From contig JAFYSK010000063.1 of the NCBI GenBank assembly GCA_017559385.1, forward strand, positions 1-64,000: a stretch of DNA of 64,000 nt, in the 5' to 3' direction. This stretch comes from Paludibacteraceae bacterium (GTDB lineage Bacteria; Bacteroidota; Bacteroidia; Bacteroidales; Paludibacteraceae). Below, piece after piece: positions 32,860 to 43,584 of this stretch. Below the pieces are notes generated by a model. That model was given only the letters and a program-made list of their open reading frames with translations. It ran no database searches and was not told the origin of the DNA. How positions within the stretch are numbered: position 1 is the first letter of the stretch; each line of letters begins with the position of its first letter. Position numbers and translations under genes: made by a program.

Positions 32860-34467
32860 TTACTTTTTAGGATGGATAAGCTGGTTCCACTTTTGTTTGG
32901 CAAACTGCAGGGTGTTGTTGATGAGAAACATACCCCAATGCTCGTTTTCCTCGGCGGCAGAGTCCTCTAGATACTGCTCGGTAGCTTCGGCAGCACTGTC
33001 AGACATCACCAATAGCTGGTCGCCTACCTCCAATTCGGATTGGCCCGTAGGAACAAAGAAATCCTCGCCACGGCGAACCATGATAACTAGCGACTTGTTG
33101 GCAAACACAATATCCTTGAGGCAATTGCCCTGAGCCAACATCTCGGCTGTAACCTCCATCTCGGTGGCTACCGCAGCCACCTCCTCAGGTAGGTCGATGT
33201 CAAAGTGCACAAGACGCTTCTGCTGCGCAGGAGGCGTAGTCAAACGCAACTTGCGAGCCATAGCCGACAAGGATGTACCTTGTATAATCAGCGAAAGCAA
33301 TGTGCAGAGGAACACAATATTGAATATCAGGTTAGCGTGTGGTACCTCGCTAGCCTTGCACATGATGGCAAAAATGATAGGCACTGCCCCCTTTAGTCCA
33401 ACCCAACTGAGCATCAGCTTGTCGTTTAAACGGTATTGCTTAAAGGGTAGCATACACAATATAACCGACAACGGACGAGAGATGAACATCATCACTACGC
33501 TGATGATAAGTCCGGATAATAGCACCTTGGCTTGAAAAAGCTCGTGTGGACGCACCATCAGACCCAACACCAGGAAGATCACCAACTGGCTGAGCCATGT
33601 GAGACCGTCGAAGAAACTGCGCGTCTGGCGCTTGCGGGTGAACTTGCTATTACCAATCACCAAACCGCCAATATACACCGCTAGGTAGGTGTTGCCTTTC
33701 AGATAATAGGTGGCCGAGAAGATGAAGATACATGCCGTAAGCACCATGATAGGATAGAGCGACTCGTTGCTAAGCTGCGACTTGCGCATCAAACTAACCA
33801 CACCCTTGCCAAACAGGAAGCCCATTACCGCACCCATCACCAACTGCACCACCACATCCTGTACCACGGTCAGCGCTGTGACATCGCCCTGAGTGGCTGT
33901 GACCACACCAATCAGCGTGGTGGTCAGCACATAGGCCATAGGGTCGTTGGCACCTGACTCCAACTCTAGCAGCGGACGCAGATTATGCTTGAGACCTATA
34001 CCATTGGTACGCAGAATCGAAAAGACTGAAGCCGAATCAGTAGATGACATGGTGGACGCCATGAGCATAGCAATAGGGATGCTGACACTAGCAATAGCCT
34101 TAAACCATCCAAATACAAAGTAAATCAATGCACCTGTGATAACCATGGTGAGCAATACACCTAGCGTAGCTAGCGTAAGACCTGGAGCAATCACTGGACG
34201 GATATCTGAGAGCTTGGTGTCTAGTCCACCCGAAAACAAGATGATACACAGCGCTATGGTACCGATAGCCTGCGCTGAATCGACATCCAGCATATAACCA
34301 ACACCCTCTTCGTTGAAGAGTTTGCCTATACCATCAGGTCCAAACAACATACCCACTGCCAAGAATAGCAATAGGGCAGGGATACCAAACTTATAACCGA
34401 TCTTGTCGGTGAAGATGCTGGCGAAAAATAGCAGCGAGAGTACTAAAAGGATGAGTTCGACTTGCAA
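32860..34467 (-). CDS. K+(Na+)/H+ antiporter, CPA1 family with C-terminal RCK_C domain
   Basis: 535 residues with about 12 membrane segments. Signature regions: LFLAVGMLFGPDGIG, IILFSGGLDTKL, MASTMSSTDSASVFSIL and LELESGANDPMA with the ion-binding Asp residues. The soluble end (about 430-510: LKDIVFANKSLVIMVRRGE, ELEVGDQLLVMS) is a TrkA-C/RCK_C domain that senses ligand. This matches NhaP2/CvrA-type antiporters, which export K+ or Na+ for protons at the inner membrane. Upstream is mini-hairpin DNA with no obvious promoter. Confidence 0.88.
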   Translation of the reverse strand: MQVELILLVLSLLFFASIFTDKIGYKFGIPALLLFLAVGMLFGPDGIGKLFNEEGVGYMLDVDSAQAIGTIALCIILFSGGLDTKLSDIRPVIAPGLTLATLGVLLTMVITGALIYFVFGWFKAIASVSIPIAMLMASTMSSTDSASVFSILRTNGIGLKHNLRPLLELESGANDPMAYVLTTTLIGVVTATQGDVTALTVVQDVVVQLVMGAVMGFLFGKGVVSLMRKSQLSNESLYPIMVLTACIFIFSATYYLKGNTYLAVYIGGLVIGNSKFTRKRQTRSFFDGLTWLSQLVIFLVLGLMVRPHELFQAKVLLSGLIISVVMMFISRPLSVILCMLPFKQYRLNDKLMLSWVGLKGAVPIIFAIMCKASEVPHANLIFNIVFLCTLLSLIIQGTSLSAMARKLRLTTPPAQQKRLVHFDIDLPEEVAAVATEMEVTAEMLAQGNCLKDIVFANKSLVIMVRRGEDFFVPTGQSELEVGDQLLVMSDSAAEATEQYLEDSAAEENEHWGMFLINNTLQFAKQKWNQLIHPKK

Positions 34468-34521
34468 GGGGCTTTAGGGGTTATAGGGGTTTTAAAAGTT
34501 TTAAGGGTTTTAGAGTTTCAG

Positions 34522-34610
34522 GCGGCTTTGCCGCTTGTTTCATGTGCCGTTGGCACTTGTTTCAGTGTTTCAAGCTTGAAACAGCGAAGCGGTGAAACAG
34601 CCCGCAGGGC
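34522..34610. repeat. mini-hairpin array with GAAAC linkers
   Basis: GCGGC-TTT-GCCGC (34522), GTGCC-GTT-GGCAC (34544), the palindrome CAAGCTTG (34571) and GCCC-GCA-GGGC (34600), linked by TTGTTTCA/GTGAAAC words. Adjacent 34480-34515 holds TTTTAAAAGTTTTAAGGG phrases. Confidence 0.7.
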
Positions 34611-34632
34611 GTGAAACCTTTCAACTCTTTAT

Positions 34633-35064
34633 TTAAGGTTTGGCTATGCCAAAAACCTGTAGAATAGCCTCTTGCCAAAACTCCAGTGGATTGTAGCCTG
34701 CTACCTTTTGTGGACTACCCGTCATAGGACATAGCACCACAGTAGGGTAACCGCTCACAGCAAACAAAGCAGCCAACTCTGGCTCTTTATCTGCATCTAC
34801 TGTATATACATATATCTGACCGTCGTATTGCTCAGCAATCTGCTCGAGAATAGGGTGGAGCTTCTTGCACCAACCACACCAGGTGGTGGAGAAGTCAATA
34901 AGACATGGCTTATCGCCCAAATATTTCCATTGAGTTGTAGATGATTTGTCGTAATAACATACTTTCTTCTTGAAGTCTTCTGTAGAAAGGTAAGTAAGAT
35001 CTTTAGCTACTGCGCTTAATGCACAGCTGACCATCAAAATGATTAAAAAAATACTTTTTTTCAT
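34633..35064 (-). CDS. periplasmic thioredoxin-fold protein
   Basis: 143 residues from the ATG at 35064; an upstream in-frame ATG (35115) would overlap the promoter. A signal peptide (SIFLIILMVSCALSAVA) precedes a thioredoxin domain with active site TTWCGWCKK and the cis-Pro region SGYPTVVL. CGWC is typical of DsbD-gamma/thiol-reductase-like proteins, so it probably acts as a disulphide reductase or oxidase in the periplasm. Confidence 0.85.
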   Translation of the reverse strand: MKKSIFLIILMVSCALSAVAKDLTYLSTEDFKKKVCYYDKSSTTQWKYLGDKPCLIDFSTTWCGWCKKLHPILEQIAEQYDGQIYVYTVDADKEPELAALFAVSGYPTVVLCPMTGSPQKVAGYNPLEFWQEAILQVFGIAKP

Positions 35065-35084
35065 GATTTTTGCCAATTTGGGTG

Positions 35085-35116
35085 CAAAATTATAAAAAAA
35101 ATTGTAACTTTGCAAA
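35085..35116 (-). promoter_or_regulatory. promoter for the thioredoxin gene, interlocked with the aroB promoter
   Basis: Minus-strand TTTG at 35116-35113, 20 nt, TAATTTTG at 35092-35085. Its -33 box lies directly beside the aroB -7 box. Confidence 0.7.
35105..35112 (+). promoter_or_regulatory. -7 box of the aroB promoter
   Basis: TAACTTTG. The best upstream TTTG (35077-35080) is 24 nt away, longer than the usual 20. Confidence 0.55.
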
Positions 35117-35156
35117 CTTTTTAGAAAATTTGTATCTCTGAGTATCGGTGATTAGT

Positions 35157-36194
35157 ATGATAGTTTCTGACTTAAATAGCGCATTACAACCCTATCTGGA
35201 GGCTACAGCGCAAGGGCAATTGTTTGTATTGGTGGATGAAAACACCCATGCAAAATGTATGCCAATACTGGCTACAGCACTGGCTGATATGCCCTATATG
35301 ACGATCACGATACCAGCAGGCGAAGAGCACAAGACCTTGGCCACCGTAGAGCAGATATGGCATGCCCTGTACGAGCACCACGCTACGCGTGATGCCCTGC
35401 TGATCAACCTGGGAGGCGGCATGCTGACCGACCTAGGCGGCTTTGCTGCGGCTACCTTTATGCGAGGTTTGCGCTATGTGAATATCCCTACAAGTCTGCT
35501 AGCCATGGTGGATGCCTCCTCTGGTGGCAAAACAGGCTTCAACTACCTAGGCGTCAAGAATATGATAGGCTGTTTCGCCCAACCCGAGCAAACGCTGATC
35601 TATCTGCCGCTGCTGGACACCCTGCCTGCTGAGCAGTGGCTCAGCGGCTATGCCGAAATGCTCAAGCATGGCTTGCTGGATACGGATGCCCATTGGAATA
35701 CCCTGCTAGCACTAGATGTGAACGATACAAAATGTTCGATTCCATCGGCGTTGTTGGCAGATAACCTGGCGGTGAAAGAGCGTATCGTGGCAGCTGACCC
35801 TACCGAAAAAAGCCTGCGCAAATTGTTGAATTTTGGACATACAATAGGTCATGCCATTGAGGAGGCTTATCATGCCGATGGCAGAAGTGTTCCGCATGGC
35901 TACTGCGTGCTGTGGGGCATGGTGGCTGAGCTATACCTAAGTGTGCTGTGTCTGGGTATGGACAAGCAGGTGCTGACCCAACTAAGTCATCTGATGCTGG
36001 CCTATTATGGTCGTCCAGCGTGCAACTGCAAGGAGCGCCAGCGCCTGGTGGAATGGATGATGCACGACAAGAAGAACAAACAAGCCGGTCAGATCAGCTT
36101 CTCGCTGCTGCGGGCGATAGGCGACGGCGTAGTAGATCAGACCATCAGTCGCGAGCAACTAGACGAGGCACTGGAGTATCTGTTCTCGCTTTAG
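35157..36194 (+). CDS. aroB: 3-dehydroquinate synthase
   Basis: 345 residues from the ATG at 35157; a GTG three codons earlier is also possible. It converts DAHP to 3-dehydroquinate, second step of the shikimate pathway, using NAD+ and a divalent metal. Signatures: VDENTHAKC, the NAD loop INLGGGMLTDLGGF, IPTSLLAMVDASSGGKTG, metal-site E in YAEMLKHG and H in NFGHTIGHAIE. The DAHP synthase gene lies 7.4 kb downstream in another operon. Confidence 0.95.
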   Translation: MIVSDLNSALQPYLEATAQGQLFVLVDENTHAKCMPILATALADMPYMTITIPAGEEHKTLATVEQIWHALYEHHATRDALLINLGGGMLTDLGGFAAATFMRGLRYVNIPTSLLAMVDASSGGKTGFNYLGVKNMIGCFAQPEQTLIYLPLLDTLPAEQWLSGYAEMLKHGLLDTDAHWNTLLALDVNDTKCSIPSALLADNLAVKERIVAADPTEKSLRKLLNFGHTIGHAIEEAYHADGRSVPHGYCVLWGMVAELYLSVLCLGMDKQVLTQLSHLMLAYYGRPACNCKERQRLVEWMMHDKKNKQAGQISFSLLRAIGDGVVDQTISREQLDEALEYLFSL

Positions 36195-36246
36195 GCTAGC
36201 CGTACTAGCCATACTAGCCATACTAGCCGTACTAGTAGAACTAGGA
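36195..36246. repeat. CCGTACTAG / CCATACTAG tandem phrase
   Basis: A 9-mer in four tandem copies (CCGTACTAG, CCATACTAG, CCATACTAG, CCGTACTAG) begins directly after the aroB stop. A related CTAGTAGAACTAG word recurs at 59202-59214. Confidence 0.65.
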
Positions 36247-36308
36247 TGCTAGAAAAAAAAGTTTGCTTTTAAGCCACTTTGTGATTTTAAGAGCGGAAAA
36301 ATAAACCT

Positions 36309-36336
36309 AAACATGGCCGTTAAGGCCGTTTTTTTG
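36309..36336 (+). terminator. weak intrinsic terminator after aroB
   Basis: GGCC-GTTAA-GGCC with flanking wobble pairs, then seven Ts. Confidence 0.5.
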
Positions 36337-36374
36337 CGTTTTAAGCGCATTTCTTGATTTTTTCATAAAAGGTA

Positions 36375-36405
36375 TTGCGTATGTGAAGAAAAAGTTGTAT
36401 CTTTG
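36375..36405 (+). promoter_or_regulatory. promoter for the LRR gene
   Basis: TTG 36375-36377, 20 nt, TATCTTTG 36398-36405. A 25-bp element at 36333-36357 is shared with the gyrB promoter region. Confidence 0.7.
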
Positions 36406-36452
36406 TATGCCAAATCAATTGACACGAACTATTAACAAAAATACATACGAAT

Positions 36453-37727
36453 ATGAAACGCTTGTTATTAATCTTTTGCATGCTCCTAGCATCCCATTGG
36501 ATAATGGCTGGGGAAGAGTTTACTATTGGTGATTATAGTTTTGAAATCACTTCGCCTACAGAAGTTGCGCTTAGTGAAGTCAACCGCTCTATCAAGTCGG
36601 CACATCTGCCTGCTACGGTCACATACAAAGGAAACACATATACCCTTACTGAGATTTTAGAATATGCACTAGCCCATTGCTACGAACTAGATTCAGTAAC
36701 CATACCTGCCACTGTCACAAAGATCAGTAACCATATTTTAATGTGTTCTTCGCCCAATTCATTAGTCATTGAGGCAGGAAACCCTATGTTCGATAGTCGT
36801 GATAATTGCAATGCTATCATAGAAACCCGAACAAATACTTTGATTGAAGGTTGTAGGAGTTCTACTATTCCTAATGGTGTTACAGAAATTGCAGGAGAAG
36901 CATTCTATCGCTGCGCACTGCTTACTTCTATCAATATTCCTGCTAGTGTTACCCATATTGGTGAGGATGCTTTTCGAGCATGCTATATGCTGGAATCAAT
37001 AGAGGTGGATGCGGCTAACACTCGCTATGATAGTCGTGATAATTGCAATGCTATCATAGAAACCCAAACCAACACCTTGGTGGTAGGTTGCTCAGGTACT
37101 GTAATTCCCGAAAGTGTAACTAGTATTGGCGAATATGCATATATCTCCAATATTGAAGTTGCAAGTCACAAAAGCGAGCATTCTTATTTTCTTGATACAT
37201 TATTCGTAATCCATATACCTAAGAGTGTAAAAAGTATAGGCGAGCATGCATTTTCTCGCTGCTCCGGAATCACTCATATTACAATTTCTAATAGTGTAAC
37301 AAGTATTGAACTAGGAGCCTTTTACAAATGCTTTGGACTAAAATACATTACCTTGCCAAATTATATAAAGACTATAGAGTTAAGTGCTTTTGAATGGTGC
37401 GAATCTTTGACTACAATTTGCATACCCGATGGTGTAGAAAGTATCGGTGAGTCAGCATTCGCTGAATGTCATCGTTTGATGTCTGCGACTATTCCTCAGA
37501 GCGTAAAGACTATTGGCAGTTGGGCCTTTTCAAGTTGTTTTGAACTTAATGAAATAACCTATTTAGGAACCAAAGAGCAATGGTCGCAAGTAACTTTATT
37601 AGAAGATTGGGATGAAAATTCTCGCATTCAAGTGATAAATTGTACAGATGGTAAAATAAAAAGACAAGTGCCAAATAAGATAGATCGAGAGTATTTGTAT
37701 TATATGAATCCCCACAATGATTATTAA
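36453..37727 (+). CDS. BspA-type leucine-rich-repeat surface protein
   Basis: 424 residues with a signal peptide (RLLLIFCMLLASHWIMA). LRR_5 repeats run through most of the protein: units such as SINIPASVTHIGEDAFRAC, HITISNSVTSIELGAF and SATIPQSVKTIGSWAFSSC, each about 23 residues. Two units carry a YDSRDNCNAIIET insert that recurs with 37 identical bases (36792-36828 and 37029-37065). There is no visible T9SS tail or lipobox. BspA-like proteins bind host or matrix proteins; the ligand here is unknown. Confidence 0.8.
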   Translation: MKRLLLIFCMLLASHWIMAGEEFTIGDYSFEITSPTEVALSEVNRSIKSAHLPATVTYKGNTYTLTEILEYALAHCYELDSVTIPATVTKISNHILMCSSPNSLVIEAGNPMFDSRDNCNAIIETRTNTLIEGCRSSTIPNGVTEIAGEAFYRCALLTSINIPASVTHIGEDAFRACYMLESIEVDAANTRYDSRDNCNAIIETQTNTLVVGCSGTVIPESVTSIGEYAYISNIEVASHKSEHSYFLDTLFVIHIPKSVKSIGEHAFSRCSGITHITISNSVTSIELGAFYKCFGLKYITLPNYIKTIELSAFEWCESLTTICIPDGVESIGESAFAECHRLMSATIPQSVKTIGSWAFSSCFELNEITYLGTKEQWSQVTLLEDWDENSRIQVINCTDGKIKRQVPNKIDREYLYYMNPHNDY

Positions 37728-40116
<2,389 letters not shown>

Positions 40117-40142
40117 GATGGTTTAGGGTTTAGGGTTTAGGG

Positions 40143-40697
40143 ATGAAGATAGCAGTATATTGCAGTGCAAAAGACCGTATTCCGGCTGAGTATCTGGCTC
40201 TGGGAGATGAGCTAGGTACTTGGTTGGGTGCTGCGGGGCATACTCTGGTGTACGGAGGAGCCACAGGCGGACTGATGACGCGTGTGAGCAATGCGGCCAA
40301 GCAGGCTGGAGCCTCTGTGCTGGGGGTGATACCTCAGCGTATCATACAGGCCAAACGCATGGCGGATAATTGCGACAGATTGTATATGGTGCCTAACATG
40401 AGTGCACGCAAGCAACTGATGCGCACCGTAGCCGACTGCTTTGTGTGTCTGCCAGGCAGCTATGGCACCATGGACGAGATGATGGACGTAGTGGCTAGTG
40501 GCACCGTGGACGAGCATCGCAAACCTATCTTTGTCCTAAACTACAAAGGGTTCTACGAGGGGCTCAAACAGCAGAGCGAACATATGCGTAAGCTAGGATT
40601 CTTGCCGCCTGTAGAACAATACGCTCCGCAGTTTGTGGATACTATGGACGAACTGAAGGAGGAACTAATGAATTTAGAATTAAGAATTAAGAATTGA
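40143..40697 (+). CDS. LOG-family (TIGR00730) Rossmann-fold protein, variant motif
   Basis: 184 residues. LOG proteins are cytokinin-activating phosphoribohydrolases, or related nucleotide hydrolases in bacteria. The fold is shown by AVYCSAKDRIP, LVYGGATGGLMTRVS and VLGVIPQRI. The usual PGGxGTxxE loop reads LPGSYGTMDEMMD, so one Gly is Ser. A second LOG gene (61962) has the canonical loop. It is preceded by GTTTAGGG repeats (40121-40142) and followed 7 nt later by the next gene. Confidence 0.85.
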   Translation: MKIAVYCSAKDRIPAEYLALGDELGTWLGAAGHTLVYGGATGGLMTRVSNAAKQAGASVLGVIPQRIIQAKRMADNCDRLYMVPNMSARKQLMRTVADCFVCLPGSYGTMDEMMDVVASGTVDEHRKPIFVLNYKGFYEGLKQQSEHMRKLGFLPPVEQYAPQFVDTMDELKEELMNLELRIKN

Positions 40698-40704
40698 AAA
40701 CAAT

Positions 40705-41778
40705 ATGCAAAAGACCAAAGTTTTTGAGCAATGGTTGCTAGACCAAAAGGCTATGATCCTTCGCTATCGCGAGGTGGAGAAAGGTGCAGTATTGGCTGAG
40801 TATAACCAACTGAAAGCCATAGTAGAGTCATCTGATTTTCAGGCAAAAAAGACTGAGTTGACCACCACCAAGTATGCCAATACCAGCTATGGTAAGACCA
40901 TGGTTGAGTACAAGAGCTTGAAGTGGAAAGGTGCGGTATTGATGTATCGCCTATTCCACAAGGAGTCGTTGGCGCAGAAACCCGAGGTGGCTAGCTATCT
41001 GCAACTGCTAGAGCAAGTGCAAAAGCCTGAGTTCAAGAAGGAGAATGCCTTCTGGAAAAACGAGAAACGATGGTTGACCACAGTAGAGGCTGCTCAGGAA
41101 AAGCGCTACCACAAGTTGGCTAAGCATGCGGATGTGGTGTTCTATGGACAACATACCGAGGCTGAGGTGGCTGAACTGGAGAGCTATAAACTGGTGTGGA
41201 AGGATGAGTTTGATGCTGCTATGACCAGCCAATGGGAAACAGGTTTTGTTTATCCAGCCGGTATGAAAGCTGACCACTCGCATGTGAGCGAGCAACAAGC
41301 ATATACCAAAGGTCAAAACACCCAGGTGTCAGGTAGCGTGATGACGATAGCCACCAAAAAGCAGACAGTGAATGCTGCGGCATGGCATCCAACTCGCGGC
41401 ATGCACATGCATGAGTTTGCCTATACCAGCGATGTGTGGCATACCAAGGAGGCTTTGAATATGAAAACTGGTGTGTTGCAAGCTAAAGTGGCATACACAG
41501 GTGCTGCCAAGCATATGATGGGCTTGACGGCAAACAAGATGCAACATGTATTGCCTATCTTGCATACCGCAAGTGCCATGAAGGGATATGCTATCTACAC
41601 ATTGGTTTGGAACGAAACTGAGGTTGTAGGTTATGTGAACGACCAAGAGGTATCACGTAGCAAGAACAGTTTGGCGGGCGAAGCAATGCATATCTTGTTG
41701 CGCAGCTATCTGCCAGAGAACCAAAATGCGGGCAAGGGCACGATGAGTGTGGACTGGGTGCGTGTTTATGCTAGATAG
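40705..41778 (+). CDS. GH16/ConA-like-fold protein without visible catalytic motif
   Basis: 357 residues with no signal peptide. The N-terminal half (1-165) is highly charged and probably helical (REVEKGAVLAEYNQLKAIV). The C-terminal half looks like a concanavalin-A-like jelly roll of GH16 type: KLVWKDEFDAAMTSQWE at the start, YTLVWNETEVVGYVNDQEV late, and MSVDWVRVYA at the end. The ExDxxE catalytic strand of GH16 enzymes is not visible in between. Cytoplasmic by sequence, so perhaps a binding rather than a hydrolytic protein. Within the LOG-kds-aro gene run. Confidence 0.6.
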   Translation: MQKTKVFEQWLLDQKAMILRYREVEKGAVLAEYNQLKAIVESSDFQAKKTELTTTKYANTSYGKTMVEYKSLKWKGAVLMYRLFHKESLAQKPEVASYLQLLEQVQKPEFKKENAFWKNEKRWLTTVEAAQEKRYHKLAKHADVVFYGQHTEAEVAELESYKLVWKDEFDAAMTSQWETGFVYPAGMKADHSHVSEQQAYTKGQNTQVSGSVMTIATKKQTVNAAAWHPTRGMHMHEFAYTSDVWHTKEALNMKTGVLQAKVAYTGAAKHMMGLTANKMQHVLPILHTASAMKGYAIYTLVWNETEVVGYVNDQEVSRSKNSLAGEAMHILLRSYLPENQNAGKGTMSVDWVRVYAR

Positions 41779-41822
41779 TTGAAAGTTTAAAGTTGAAAGT
41801 TGAGAGTTTAAAGTTTAAGGAT

Positions 41823-42620
41823 ATGTTTTTGATTGCAGGGCCATGTGCTATAGAGAGTCGCGAGATCGTGATGCAGACCGCCGCTACACTGAAAGAGGTA
41901 TGCGAGCGATTGGGTGTGCAACTGTACTTCAAGTCGTCGTTTGATAAAGCCAACCGTACCAGTCCCTCTGCACGAGGAATAGGTATAGAGAAAGGGTTGG
42001 CTATCTTGCAGGAGGTGAAGGATACCTATGGTTTGCCTATTTTGACCGATGTGCATGAGTCGTGGCAGTGCGAGCCAGTAGCTCAAGTGGCCGATGTGCT
42101 GCAGATTCCTGCATTCTTGGCACGTCAGACTGATCTGCTATTGGCTGCGGCTAAGACGGGCAAGATCGTGAATGTGAAGAAAGGTCAGTTTATGGCTCCA
42201 TGGGACATGCGTGGCGCTATTGCCAAGATCGAGAGTGTGCATCCTGCGGCTTCGTCTGCGGAGACACATATATGGCTCACGGAACGCGGTTCTAGCTTTG
42301 GCTACGGCAATATCGTGGTGGATATGACCTCGCTGGTGAAGATGCGCGAGTTTGGTTGCCCAGTGGTGTTTGATGCCACTCATGCAGTGCAACAGCCTAG
42401 TAGTCAGGCGGGTGTGACAGGTGGCAACCGCGAGATGGTACCTCATCTGATGCGTGCCGCGTTGGCCGTAGGTATAGACGGACTATTCCTAGAGGTGCAT
42501 CCTGATCCAGATAACGCAATCTCGGATGCGGCTAACCAAGTACGATTGAGCGATATCGAGCATATCCTAAAACAAGCAATAGCTATTGACCAACTAAATA
42601 AGCAATTGACACAACTATGA
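41823..42620 (+). CDS. kdsA: 3-deoxy-8-phosphooctulonate synthase (KDO8P synthase)
   Basis: 265 residues from the ATG at 41823. Ten upstream codons (from 41793) are AAAGTTGAAAGTTGAGAG-type phrase DNA and are probably not translated. It condenses PEP with arabinose-5-P to KDO8P for lipid A core synthesis. Motifs: FLIAGPCAIESREI, FKSSFDKANRTS, LPILTDVHE, IPAFLARQTDLL, VKKGQFMAPWDM and LEVHPDPDNA. The next gene overlaps by 4 nt (ATGA) and makes the substrate arabinose-5-P. Confidence 0.95.
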   Translation: MFLIAGPCAIESREIVMQTAATLKEVCERLGVQLYFKSSFDKANRTSPSARGIGIEKGLAILQEVKDTYGLPILTDVHESWQCEPVAQVADVLQIPAFLARQTDLLLAAAKTGKIVNVKKGQFMAPWDMRGAIAKIESVHPAASSAETHIWLTERGSSFGYGNIVVDMTSLVKMREFGCPVVFDATHAVQQPSSQAGVTGGNREMVPHLMRAALAVGIDGLFLEVHPDPDNAISDAANQVRLSDIEHILKQAIAIDQLNKQLTQL

Positions 42621-43567
42621 CATACGCAAAAAGAGCAAAACAAATCTTCCAGGAAGAGATTAGCGAGTTGCAACGCTTGCAAGAGTCAATCGACCAGAGT
42701 TTTGACCAAGTGGTAGAGGTGCTCTACGCATGCCAAGGCAAGGTGGTGATCATGGGTATCGGCAAGACGGGTATCATAGGTCATAAGATGGCCGCGTCGT
42801 TTGCTTCGACAGGTACCTCGTCCATCTTCGTGAATGTGGCAGAGGCCATGCACGGCGACTTGGGTATGTTGAAGCCAGAAGATGTGGTGATACTAGTGAG
42901 CAACAGCGGCGAGACTAGCGAGATACTTAACGCCATTGATCCGGTGCATCGAATAGGTTGCACAATAGTGGCTATGACGGGTAATCTGCAGTCGCCACTA
43001 GCACAGCGCTCGGACTATGCGTTGTCAGTACATGTGGACAAGGAGGCTTGTCCGCTGGGCTTGGCGCCCACCACCTCTACTACAGCCACCCTGATGATGG
43101 GTGATGCCTTGTTGGTATGTCTGATGGAGAAACGCAGATTTCAGGCTGAAGACTTCTCGGTGTATCATCCAGGTGGAGCCTTAGGTAGAAAATTGATGGG
43201 TAGAGTCAAGAACTTTATGACCGTAGATGTGCCTCGTGTATCTAGCGACGCGTTGTTCCGCGACTTGGTCGGCGAGATGAGCGCCAAGCACCTGGGAATG
43301 ACCATGGTATATGATCAGGATGCTTGTGTGGGTATCATCACCGATGGCGATGTGCGTCGTGCGATAGAGAAGTACAACGATGTACAGATCACTGCTGCGC
43401 AAATCATGACTCCATCGTATAAGACTATAACGCAAGACGCCCTACTAACAGATGCATTGGCGGTGATGGATAAGTATAATATCACTACGCTGGCCGTGAC
43501 CCCAGATGTTGGTTCAACAGAGATTATAGGTATCATTTCGATTCATCATATCATAGATTTTAAATAG
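42617..43567 (+). CDS. kdsD: arabinose-5-phosphate isomerase, KpsF/GutQ family
   Basis: 316 residues. It interconverts ribulose-5-P and arabinose-5-P, feeding KdsA. SIS domain: MGIGKTGIIGHKMAASFAST, VILVSNSGETSEIL, LAPTTSTTATLMMGDAL. Two CBS domains follow from about 200 (VGIITDGDVRRAI; DALAVMDKYNITTLAV). Its start overlaps the kdsA stop, so the two KDO steps are translationally coupled. Confidence 0.93.
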   Translation: MTYAKRAKQIFQEEISELQRLQESIDQSFDQVVEVLYACQGKVVIMGIGKTGIIGHKMAASFASTGTSSIFVNVAEAMHGDLGMLKPEDVVILVSNSGETSEILNAIDPVHRIGCTIVAMTGNLQSPLAQRSDYALSVHVDKEACPLGLAPTTSTTATLMMGDALLVCLMEKRRFQAEDFSVYHPGGALGRKLMGRVKNFMTVDVPRVSSDALFRDLVGEMSAKHLGMTMVYDQDACVGIITDGDVRRAIEKYNDVQITAAQIMTPSYKTITQDALLTDALAVMDKYNITTLAVTPDVGSTEIIGIISIHHIIDFK

Positions 43568-43584
43568 TAAATTATAGTATTCAA

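Noticed and set aside
40121-40142. Telomere-like GTTTAGGG repeats
   Set aside because: Only three units, in a circular-chromosome phylum; the same word occurs at 4096-4143 as one of the intergenic phrases.
40705-41778. Active GH16 glucanase
   Set aside because: No ExDxxE strand and no signal peptide are visible.
41793-41822. Ten extra codons at the start of KdsA
   Set aside because: They are translated from GTTGAAAG/GTTTAAAG phrase DNA; FLIAGPCAIES at 41823 is the normal start.
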